A DNA stretch of 52,900 nt from an uncultured bacterium (lineage in GTDB: Bacteria > Cyanobacteriota > Vampirovibrionia > Gastranaerophilales > Gastranaerophilaceae): NCBI GenBank assembly GCA_902775025.1, contig CACYKP010000012.1:1-52900 (forward strand), in the 5' to 3' direction. Of the stretch, positions 1-7,040 are shown one piece after another. The position numbers were made by a program, and so were the translations under genes. Every line of letters begins with the position of its first letter. Within the stretch, counting starts at the first letter, position 1. Under the pieces are notes generated by a model, which saw only the letters and a program-made list of their open reading frames with translations, made no database searches and was not told the origin of the DNA.

Positions 1-134
1 GTTAATGCCTTATTCAAATTATCTAACGTAATGTCATCTTTGTATTGATTGGCAAGCAAAGAATATGTATTGGTTAAACCTGAATTAAATCCTGTAAAAA
101 GAGATGATCCGTTTAGTCGTTTATTACTGCTCAT
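1..134 (-). CDS. Partial hypothetical protein (N-terminus only)
   Basis: A reading frame runs leftward from ATG at 134 and leaves the window at position 1, giving 44 complete codons starting MSSNKRLNGSSLF. A good ribosome binding site (AGGAG on the minus strand) lies just upstream, which decides the start. The visible part is polar, has no signal peptide or membrane segment, and I do not recognise the family. It is transcribed divergently from the aminotransferase at 307, with a 172-base AT-rich gap between them. Only the first residues are seen, so no function is assigned. Confidence 0.6.
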   Translation of the reverse strand, partial: MSSNKRLNGSSLFTGFNSGLTNTYSLLANQYKDDITLDNLNKAL

Positions 135-306
135 ACTATCTCCTGATTTTAAAGTTCTATACCCATATATTAATAATACTTTTTAAAAAGTCAAACCTCT
201 ATTTAGATGAGATTTTTCAACTTTTTATTCCCATTAAGATTATATAAAGAGAACCAAAAAGTATGATACACTAAAAGAGTAAGGGTATTAATTATAGGAG
301 GGAAAT

Positions 307-1425
307 ATGATTCCAATTTTTGATTCAAAAAGACAATACGCTAAAATCGGTTCAGAGATTGAAAAAGCAGTTTTGGAAGTTTTACGTTCAGGTGCTTATA
401 TCTTAGGACCAAATGTAAAAGCTTTAGAAAGCGAGCTTGCAAAATACATAGGCTGCAACTACACAGTTGCTCTTAACTCAGGTACAGATGCACTTCATCT
501 TGCACTTAGAGCTTTAGATATAGGAAAAGGGGATGAAGTTATTACAACAGCATTTACTTTTGTTGCAACAACAGAATCAATTGAAATCGTAGGTGCAACG
601 CCTGTATTCTGTGATATCAACCCTGATACATTCAATATTGATGCTGATAAAATCGAAGCATTAATCACACCAAAAACAAAAGCAATTATGCCGGTTCACT
701 TATATGGTCAACCTTGCGATATGGATAAAATTATGGATATCGCTAAACGCCATGATTTATACGTTATCGAGGATTGCTGCCAAGCTATCGGTGCTGAATA
801 CAAAGGTAAAAGAGTCGGTACATTTGGTGATATCGGATGCTATAGTTTCTACCCAACCAAAAACCTTGGTACAATGGGCGATGGCGGACTTATTACAGTT
901 AACAGCGAAAATCTTAAAAACAGAATTGTTGCACTTCGTAACCACGGCGGTGCAATCCGTTACCACCACGATGAAATCGGTGTTAACTCTCGTTTAGACG
1001 AAATCCAAGCAGCTATTTTGAGAGTTAAACTTAACTACATTGATGAATGGAACAAAGCAAGACGTGAACACGCAGCAACTTACAACAAATTGTTCTCAGA
1101 ATGTGCTGATATTCAAACACCAAAAGAACTTGATAATACATATTGTGTTTATCACCAATATACAGTTAAAATTCCAAACAGAGATGAAATTTTTGACAAA
1201 CTTCACGAAGCAGGAATCGGTGCTATGCTTTATTACCCAATTCCTTTGCATATGCAAAAAGTTCATGCTCATTTAGGTTACAAAATGGGTGATTTACCGA
1301 TTACTGAGAAGAATACGGAATGTGTCATTTCACTTCCTATGTTCCCTGAATTAACTATCGAAGAGCAAAAAATGATTGCTTCTACCCTTATTGACTGTGT
1401 AGAAAAATCAAAAGCTATGGCATAG
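307..1425 (+). CDS. DegT/DnrJ/EryC1/StrS family aminotransferase
   Basis: A PLP-dependent sugar aminotransferase of 372 residues, the usual length for the family. These enzymes transaminate nucleotide-linked keto-sugars for surface glycans or antibiotics. Visible signatures are the N-terminal GPNVKALE segment, the substrate/PLP region NSGTDALHLALRAL, the DCCQAIGAEYKGKRVG segment with the PLP-contacting Asp, and SFYPTKNLGTMGDGG, which holds the Schiff-base lysine. A strong GGAGG ribosome site precedes ATG 307. The gene is followed directly by a strong intrinsic terminator, so it seems to be a single transcription unit. The exact sugar cannot be told from sequence; WbpE/ArnB-like roles are possible. 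It lies far from the polysaccharide locus in this window but could supply an amino sugar to it. Confidence 0.93.
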   Translation: MIPIFDSKRQYAKIGSEIEKAVLEVLRSGAYILGPNVKALESELAKYIGCNYTVALNSGTDALHLALRALDIGKGDEVITTAFTFVATTESIEIVGATPVFCDINPDTFNIDADKIEALITPKTKAIMPVHLYGQPCDMDKIMDIAKRHDLYVIEDCCQAIGAEYKGKRVGTFGDIGCYSFYPTKNLGTMGDGGLITVNSENLKNRIVALRNHGGAIRYHHDEIGVNSRLDEIQAAILRVKLNYIDEWNKARREHAATYNKLFSECADIQTPKELDNTYCVYHQYTVKIPNRDEIFDKLHEAGIGAMLYYPIPLHMQKVHAHLGYKMGDLPITEKNTECVISLPMFPELTIEEQKMIASTLIDCVEKSKAMA

Positions 1426-1449
1426 TATAGAATTGAAAATAGTTTAAAC

Positions 1450-1485
1450 AATAAGGCGGCGGTGAATTTTCACCGCCGCCTTATT
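1450..1485 (+). terminator. Intrinsic terminator after the aminotransferase
   Basis: A 17-base perfect stem (AATAAGGCGGCGGTGAA paired with its complement at 1469-1485), very GC-rich in its middle for this genome, with a tiny loop and A/T tracts on both sides. It should stop transcription of the gene ending at 1425. The flanking A and T runs make it potentially bidirectional. Confidence 0.9.
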
Positions 1486-1490
1486 TATTA

Positions 1491-1519
1491 TTGAGTTTTG
1501 TTTTTAAATTTGATATAAT
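1491..1519 (+). promoter_or_regulatory. Sigma-70-type promoter for the GGDEF gene
   Basis: TTGAGT (1491-1496) and TATAAT (1514-1519) are separated by exactly 17 bases, a near-consensus housekeeping promoter. It sits just after the terminator, so the downstream gene has its own transcription start near 1526. The resulting leader of about 94 bases contains CCTCTC at 1566-1571 and a complementary GAGAGG about 17 bases later that could form a hairpin. Confidence 0.7.
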
Positions 1520-1619
1520 CTAAACATATAAAATATCGGTGGGGGATTTAATCCCTTATTCCGTTCCTCTCGCAGTAAATGTTTTAAGAGAGGTAGAGAG
1601 CGTAAAAAGAGGAAGCTTT

Positions 1620-2492
1620 ATGAACAATATTATTATTTATTCAACAAAACCTATGCCGGAGCTGCAGGCGGTTTTAATGGAAGTTGATGATGCAGATATC
1701 AAAACGGTTTCTATTGATCAAATGAAAGACTATGCTATTCACAATCCGTCTTTAATGATTGTGGAAAACATTGATATGGCTAAAGATGCTTTGATGACAA
1801 ACAAATTTCCTTGTCCGATTTTATTCTTTGGTCCTACAAGAAGAGATGTTACAGTAAGAGCAGAGGGATTTGATTTTATACAAAATCCTGCAAATACTGA
1901 TGAATTAATTGTAAGAGTTAATGCTTTATTAAGAATTAAACAAATAAAAGATAGATTGGAAACAGTTTCTACAACAGATGATTTAACGGGGCTTCATAAC
2001 AGAAAATACCTTCAGGAACGTTTGGAGGAGGAAATCTCTCGTTCGAGACGTTACGGAACAAAATTATCTTGTATTCTTTTTGATATCGACTTCTTTAAAG
2101 TTGTTAACGATATGTACGGATACGAATGGGGCGATATTTTATTAAGAAATATAGCAAACAAACTTGATGCGATGATTCGTAAAGAAGATATTTTAACCCG
2201 ATACGGAGATGAAGAATTTTTGCTGGTTCTTCCTAATACTTCTGAAGAAAACGCTTTCTTGTTTGGTGAAAGATTCCGCAGAGAAGTTGAAAAAATGGAA
2301 TTTATTCCTGCAGGCGAAGAAGAAGCTCACAGAGTAACAATATCCGGTGGTATATCCACTTATCCTTGTATGAAGGATGTTGAAGAAGATGCTAATACTG
2401 TTATACGTTATGCAGAGCATGCTCTTTATAACGCTAAGCACAGAGGTAAAAACAAAATTATCCAATTCTCTCAAATGAATTTGGAAATGTAG
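1620..2492 (+). CDS. GGDEF-domain protein with degenerate active site (GDEEF)
   Basis: A 290-residue protein with an N-terminal receiver-like domain (about residues 1-105), a short helical linker and a C-terminal GGDEF domain (about 115-285). GGDEF domains make cyclic di-GMP. The domain is clear from DDLTGLHNRKYL, FDIDFFKVVND and HALYNAKHRGKN. However, the signature reads RYGDEEF (residues 196-200) instead of RxGGDEF: the second glycine, which lines the nucleotide site, is Asp. An inhibitory-site motif RKED (187-190) is kept. It may therefore bind c-di-GMP rather than make it, though activity cannot be excluded. The receiver-like domain lacks an obvious phospho-Asp context. I chose ATG 1620 because AAAGAGGA lies 6 bases upstream; a GTG at 1539 would add 27 residues that look unrelated to the fold. 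Confidence 0.85.
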   Translation: MNNIIIYSTKPMPELQAVLMEVDDADIKTVSIDQMKDYAIHNPSLMIVENIDMAKDALMTNKFPCPILFFGPTRRDVTVRAEGFDFIQNPANTDELIVRVNALLRIKQIKDRLETVSTTDDLTGLHNRKYLQERLEEEISRSRRYGTKLSCILFDIDFFKVVNDMYGYEWGDILLRNIANKLDAMIRKEDILTRYGDEEFLLVLPNTSEENAFLFGERFRREVEKMEFIPAGEEEAHRVTISGGISTYPCMKDVEEDANTVIRYAEHALYNAKHRGKNKIIQFSQMNLEM

Positions 2493-2510
2493 AGTAAAGA
2501 TTTTTTGTAG

Positions 2511-2676
2511 AAAGAGGGTGGCTAAAAAGTCAGGTTTATCTCTGATAAAGATTCTTCACCCCTAAGTTGTTATTGGGTTCAGAATGACGTGCTTGCTTGG
2601 ATTTCAAGCGTGCTTGTCATACTGAGCGAATGCGAAATATCTCGTTAAAATTTTGACTTTTTAGTCACCCCTCTTT
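2511..2676. repeat. MITE-like element with 22-bp terminal inverted repeats
   Basis: Left end AAAGAGGGTGGCTAAAAAGT (from 2511) is matched in inverted orientation at 2654-2676 with one mismatch and one extra base. The interior carries the dispersed motif seen elsewhere in the window (GATTCTTC ... CAGAATGACGTGC) and a second, opposed copy (TGTCATACTGAGCG), so the whole 166 bases can fold into one long imperfect hairpin. No coding capacity. It follows the GGDEF gene directly and may also act as its transcript end. Confidence 0.65.
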
Positions 2677-2748
2677 TTATGTTATCGTTGACTTTACTCC
2701 CTGTCTGTGTCTTAATGTTAGATAAACACTATAAAAGCAGGCAAAAAA

Positions 2749-3611
2749 ATGGATACATTAGTCGAAAAGATAAACACCCTTAAGAAAGAGAAAAATGCGG
2801 TAATTTTAGCACATTGTTATCAAAATGTGGAAGTAGATGAAGTTGCTGATTTTGTTGGTGATTCTTTGTATCTTAGCCGTATGGCAAAAGATACTGATGC
2901 TGATATTATTGTTTTTGCAGGTGTTTCTTTTATGGCAGAAACTGCTAAACTGCTTTCGCCTGATAAAAAAGTTTTATTACCTCGACTTGAAGCCGGCTGG
3001 TACCTGCGGTATGTTATGTTAATTCAACGGCTGATATTAAGGCTGAATGCGATGTTTGCTGTACAAGTTCTAATGCTCTGAATGTTGTTAAAAACCTAGG
3101 AGTTGATGAAGTTCTATTTTTGCCGGATACATATTTGGGTAAATGGGTTGAAGCTCAGCTTGAGGGTAAAGTAAAAGTACACACTTATAACGGTTTTTGT
3201 CCTACACATTTGAGATTAAGGGCAGAAGACATCGAAAAATCAAGAGAAGAACATCCAAATTCTAAAATTTTAGCACATCCTGAATGCCATCAGACAGTTT
3301 CTTCTTTAGCGGACTTTGTAGGAAGTACAAAAGAGATTATGGAGTACGTCAAAAATACTCAATTTAAGGAATACACTATTGCAACCGAAAAAGGTGTTTT
3401 TGACAGGCTTCTAAGAGATTATAAAGATAAAACGTTCTATTTATTATCAGAAAAACTCGTTTGTCAAAATATGAAATGGAATACTTTGGACGATATTTAC
3501 AATTCATTGTTAAGAGAAGAACACGAGATTACATTGGATAAAGAAACATCAGAAAAAGCTATGGCTTGTATAAATAAAATGTTTGAAATCACAAAACCGG
3601 TAAAAGTCTAA
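2749..3611 (+). pseudogene. nadA: Quinolinate synthase NadA, frameshifted with internal deletion
   Basis: NadA condenses iminoaspartate with dihydroxyacetone phosphate to quinolinate for NAD synthesis, using a [4Fe-4S] cluster held by three cysteines. The first part (2749 to about 2997) reads normally through the LPRLEAG segment. A different frame then continues as [27 protein letters not shown] and the rest to the stop at 3611, including the conserved HPECHQTV segment. At about 2997-3005 roughly 20 codons normally present between the two segments are missing, and the frame shifts (missing length = 1 modulo 3). The missing part includes the first cluster cysteine, which normally follows LEAG. 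As written no full-length enzyme can be made. Either a real inactivating deletion or an assembly/consensus error. A weak AGCAGG sits before ATG 2749. Confidence 0.85.
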
Positions 3612-3616
3612 TTATT

Positions 3617-3705
3617 GTCAGGTGAAACCTGACCTACTATTACAATATATTAAAAATTTCACGTAAAGTATAAAAATAATTCCTGTAGGTCAGGTTCTAC
3701 CTGAC
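3617..3705. repeat. Dispersed double-hairpin repeat (GTCAGGT family)
   Basis: Two small palindromes, GTCAGGT-gaa-ACCTGAC (3617-3633) and GTCAGGT-tct-ACCTGAC (3689-3705), are themselves arranged as a larger inverted repeat of about 21 bases with CTAC/GTAG on their inner edges. Half-copies recur near 50871 and 51100, and a related design with other letters occurs at 15017. It fills the nadA-mnmA gap and has no coding capacity. Such units resemble REP/BIME or small palindromic mobile repeats. Confidence 0.75.
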
Positions 3706-3740
3706 AAAAACTAAAAATCATTAAGGAGTGTAAAAATAAA

Positions 3741-4823
3741 ATGAAAATATTAGTCGGGATGTCAGGCGGAGTAGATTCTTCGGTTACGGCTTTATTACTT
3801 AAACAACAAGGACATGAGGTCATCGGTGCTACAATGGCTATTTGGGGCGATAGAGGTGTAAAAGAACAGCTTAAAGATAAGCTTCCAAAGCGTCACGGGG
3901 CTTGTTTTGGTCCTGATGAAAAAGAAGATATTGAAGGTGCAAGAAAAATTGCCGAGGAAATAGGAATACCTTTTTATGTTTTTGATTGTGCTAAACAGTA
4001 TGAAGAAATTGTTTTAGACAATTTTAAAAAAGAATACCTGAGCGGACATACTCCTAATCCTTGCATTTGGTGTAATTCGCTTATTAAATTTGATGTTTTG
4101 CCTCGTTTAGCTAAAGCAAACGGCATTGATTTTGACAAATTTGCAACAGGACATTATGCCGGGGTAAATGTAAGAGAGGATGGGCGTTACATCCTAAGAA
4201 GAGGGTTAAACCCCCAAAAAGACCAGTCTTATTTTTTGTATAGATTAAAACAGGAACAATTGGCTAATATTTATTTACCCCTAGGGGATAAAACAAAAGA
4301 AGAAATAAGAGAAATCGCAACTGCAAACGGACTTTCTGTTGCAGAAAAACCTGACAGTCAAGATTTTTATTACGGCGATTATAATGAGCTTTTGGGTGTT
4401 GAAGAAAAAGAAGGCAATATCGTTAATTTAGACGGTAAAATTTTAGGTACGCACAAAGGGATTTGGAATTATACAATAGGTCAAAGAAAAGGTGTAGGGG
4501 TTTCTTCAACAGAACCGCTTTATGTTTTGGAATTAAGAAAAGATACAAACGAAGTTGTTATAGGCCCTAAAGACAAGGCGATGAAGGACACTTTAAAAGC
4601 TTCTGATTTGAATTGGATAATAGAGCCCAGTCAAAATGAATTTAGGGCACAGGCAAAAATACGCTCAACACAACAGCCTGTTGATGTTAGTGTAAAAGTT
4701 GAAGGTGAAAATATAGAAGTAAAATTTGACGATATGCAAAAATCAATCGCAATCGGTCAGTCTGTGGTACTTTATGACAATGACCTAGTTCTTGGCGGCG
4801 GAGTAATTACAGAAGTATTATAA
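3741..4823 (+). CDS. mnmA: tRNA-specific 2-thiouridylase MnmA
   Basis: MnmA activates U34 of tRNA-Lys/Glu/Gln with ATP and inserts sulfur to give s2U. The 360-residue protein has the PP-loop SGGVDSS (residues 8-14), TGHYAG, the KDQSYFLYRL segment and the C-terminal GQRKGVGV and GQSVVLYD motifs, all family hallmarks, and normal length. An unusual point is the catalytic cysteines. The first site reads NPCIWCN (Cys108 and Cys111), but the second, normally in a S-x-x-x-C-F-I context, reads DSQDFYYGDY with no cysteine. Cys55 in GACFGP offers a third thiol, so the enzyme may use a Cys trio (perhaps an Fe-S cluster) instead of the two-cysteine persulfide relay. AAGGAG lies upstream of ATG 3741. Confidence 0.9.
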   Translation: MKILVGMSGGVDSSVTALLLKQQGHEVIGATMAIWGDRGVKEQLKDKLPKRHGACFGPDEKEDIEGARKIAEEIGIPFYVFDCAKQYEEIVLDNFKKEYLSGHTPNPCIWCNSLIKFDVLPRLAKANGIDFDKFATGHYAGVNVREDGRYILRRGLNPQKDQSYFLYRLKQEQLANIYLPLGDKTKEEIREIATANGLSVAEKPDSQDFYYGDYNELLGVEEKEGNIVNLDGKILGTHKGIWNYTIGQRKGVGVSSTEPLYVLELRKDTNEVVIGPKDKAMKDTLKASDLNWIIEPSQNEFRAQAKIRSTQQPVDVSVKVEGENIEVKFDDMQKSIAIGQSVVLYDNDLVLGGGVITEVL

Positions 4824-4904
4824 AGTTTTTTCTCAACTCAATATAAAAGTTTTGTTATAAAAGTTAACATTTGCCTTTTATATGTTCACAAAACGCTATG
4901 AAAC

Positions 4905-5744
4905 ATGTATCATAGAGTTATGGTTACTAATCTTGAGGAGTTATATTCGGTAGAACCACCGACAAAGTTGAGAAATAAAGATGAAAAGTTTTGTCCTGCA
5001 CAAACTTCACCTTTTTGGCTATGGGTTGCAGACAGATATTTTTACGGCATGCCTGAAAAACGTTTTCACGGGCTTTATTATAAAGGAGCTGAAAAATTTT
5101 ACACTCAAAAAGATCCTGATACACCGATAATTATGTTTGCACCACACCACAACTGGTGGGACGGCATGATGGGGTATGTAATCTGTAATAGAATCTTTAA
5201 AAAAGAGATTAGAATTATGATAGAGGAATTAAACAGATTTCCTCTGATAAGAAGGGGCGGAGCCTTCAGCGTTAACAAAAAATCACCGCAAGCATCAATG
5301 CCTGCTATTAAGTATGCAGTTGATTGCTTGGGAGATCCAAATAATATTTTATACATATTCCCCGAAGGTATTATTAAACCGCCAAACCACAGACCTTTAG
5401 AACTCCAAACAGGTATGACATATATTGCAGAAAAAGCAGCTAAAAAATACGGCAAAGTTGCTCTTATGCCTGTTGCAGTTAATTATTGTTTTTTGAGAGA
5501 AAACGTACCTGAAATATTAATAGATTTTGGCGATATCATTCACCTTACTGACGATAAACCAAACAGAAAAGAATATACAGAATACTTAGGCAAAGTTCTT
5601 GAAGAACATTGTGATAAACAGATTAATAATATAAAAACCGGTAATCTTAAAGGGTACGAGGTACTTTTCCAAACCAAACTCAGGTGGTACAGAAGAATTG
5701 AGCAAAGACTGAAAAAAATCGATCGCAGAAAATCGGGTGTATAA
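4905..5744 (+). CDS. PlsC-like 1-acyl-glycerol-3-phosphate acyltransferase
   Basis: Lysophosphatidate acyltransferase family (LPLAT), membrane phospholipid synthesis at the inner leaflet. The HX4D catalytic box is HHNWWD (residues 81-86), RGGAFSVNK gives block 2, and FPEG (152-155) is the acceptor-phosphate block. Length 279 residues is usual. No strong transmembrane segment is seen, only a moderately hydrophobic stretch before the active site. The start is uncertain: ATG 4905 and ATG 4920 both lack a clear ribosome site; 4905 is kept as the longer choice. The next gene starts 1 base after the stop, so the two are an operon pair and probably act on lipids. Confidence 0.82.
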   Translation: MYHRVMVTNLEELYSVEPPTKLRNKDEKFCPAQTSPFWLWVADRYFYGMPEKRFHGLYYKGAEKFYTQKDPDTPIIMFAPHHNWWDGMMGYVICNRIFKKEIRIMIEELNRFPLIRRGGAFSVNKKSPQASMPAIKYAVDCLGDPNNILYIFPEGIIKPPNHRPLELQTGMTYIAEKAAKKYGKVALMPVAVNYCFLRENVPEILIDFGDIIHLTDDKPNRKEYTEYLGKVLEEHCDKQINNIKTGNLKGYEVLFQTKLRWYRRIEQRLKKIDRRKSGV

Positions 5745-5745
5745 T

Positions 5746-6504
5746 ATGTTTAAAATTTTTGCCCTGTTGTTTTTAATACTATTTGTTTGGTCGTTTTTTA
5801 TTGAACCGAATTTACTTACTGTAAAAAAATACAAAGTTAATAATCTTGACGGAAAAAAGATTGTTTTTGTAAGTGATTTTCATATTGCAAAAGCCGATAG
5901 AAGAAGGCTAAAAAGAATAGTAAAGAAGATAAATGAGATTAATCCTGATTTGGTTTTATCTGGCGGGGATTTTATAAAAGGACATACCGGAAAAACAACC
6001 CTGCCTATAGAAGAACAAGCAAAAGAGTTTTCAAAAATTAAAGCCCCAATTATTACAGTCTTAGGAAATCACGATGCTTGGTACGATAAATATAGGGTAA
6101 AAACAGCACTTGAAAAATATGGTATAACGGTTCTGCACAATACAAATACTAAGGTCGGCAATCTATATATAGCAGGGGTTGAAGATATGCAGACAAGTGT
6201 TCCTGAAGTTACTGTTGCATTAGAAAATACGGAATTTCCAAGAATACTTTTATCACATACTCCTGATATTTATTATAATGTGAAAGAAGATGTTGACTTA
6301 ATTCTTGCAGGTCATGTTCATGGAGGCCAAGTAAGACTTCCGTTTTTTGGAGCGCTGATTTGCCCGTCAAAATATGGAACAAAATTTGCTTCAGGTGATT
6401 TTAAAGAGACACAAAACAGAATGATTGTTACAAAAGGTTTGGGAACAAGTATCTTAACCGTAAGATTTAATGATATACCTGAAATAGTTGTTCTGGAAGA
6501 ATAG
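5746..6504 (+). CDS. Membrane-anchored calcineurin-like metallophosphoesterase
   Basis: A 252-residue phosphoesterase of the YkuE/LpxG-like group with an N-terminal membrane anchor (about residues 3-20, FKIFALLFLILFVW). The metal-binding motifs are all present in order: VSDFHI (D-x-H), SGGDF (GD), GNHD, a downstream SHTPD and GHVHGGQ. ATG 5746 follows the acyltransferase stop by one base; a GTG at 5737 in the same frame is an alternative that overlaps it. Coupling to a PlsC-like enzyme suggests a lipid substrate, for instance a UDP-diacylglucosamine or phospholipid pyrophosphate, but this is inference. Confidence 0.82.
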   Translation: MFKIFALLFLILFVWSFFIEPNLLTVKKYKVNNLDGKKIVFVSDFHIAKADRRRLKRIVKKINEINPDLVLSGGDFIKGHTGKTTLPIEEQAKEFSKIKAPIITVLGNHDAWYDKYRVKTALEKYGITVLHNTNTKVGNLYIAGVEDMQTSVPEVTVALENTEFPRILLSHTPDIYYNVKEDVDLILAGHVHGGQVRLPFFGALICPSKYGTKFASGDFKETQNRMIVTKGLGTSILTVRFNDIPEIVVLEE

Positions 6505-6540
6505 TAATTATTTATATAATAAGTTTGCGAAATGATTAAC

Positions 6541-6900
6541 AATTTTGAGATTCTTCGGCTTTTGCCTCAGAATGACAGCACGCTTTAAATCCGTTATGCA
6601 CGTCATTCTGAGGGAAATAACTATTTTGCTCGAAGAATCTTTTGCAATTTCAGAGTTCCTTCGCTCACGCTCAGGACGACGGCACAATTATTGCTCAGGA
6701 GGACGGTACGGTAAGTGCAACGCATGCACGTCATTCTGAGGGAAATAACTATTTAGCCCGAAGAATCTTTTGCAATTTCAGAGTTCCTTCGCTCACGCTC
6801 AGGACGACGGCACAATTATTGCTCAGGAGGACGGTACGGTAAGTGCAACGCTTGCACGTCATTCTGAGGGAAATATCCATTTAACCCGAAGAACCTCTTT
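6541..6900. repeat. 128-bp tandem repeat built from a dispersed repeat
   Basis: The gap 6505-7040 holds no gene. The motif GCACGTCATTCTGAGGG starts at 6598, 6726 and 6854, an exact 128-base period: two full units and a partial third. Units also contain GAAGAATCTTTTGCAATTTC and GCTCAGGACGACGGCAC. An opposed copy (GAGATTCTTCGG ... CTCAGAATGACAGCACG, 6547-6582) precedes them. The same words recur at 2550-2640 and 50935-51080. Short open frames across it are products of the repeat and not real genes. Confidence 0.85.
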
Positions 6901-7040
6901 TTTGACTACGCAAACTTTTTCCGCACTCTCTAATTGTTAAGTTTGTAAATATTTTTATTTTTTGTGAAATTTCCTCATAAAAAAATACTTTTATAAAGTA
7001 TAAGAGAGAAAATATAAAAGAAAATATGAGGAGATGTCTT

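Noticed and set aside
1539..1619. N-terminal extension of the GGDEF protein from GTG 1539
   Set aside because: ATG 1620 has a good ribosome site at ideal distance, and the extra residues do not continue the receiver-like fold.
2680..2748. NAD-related operator upstream of nadA
   Set aside because: A TGT ... ACA arrangement is present but does not match a known NrtR, NiaR or NadR site well enough.
6545..6842. Two plus-strand open frames of 64 and 66 codons
   Set aside because: They are translations of the 128-bp tandem repeat and lack ribosome sites.
6598..6900. Possible CRISPR array because of regular spacing
   Set aside because: Unit length is 128 bases with the whole unit repeated and no variable spacers; no cas genes are present.
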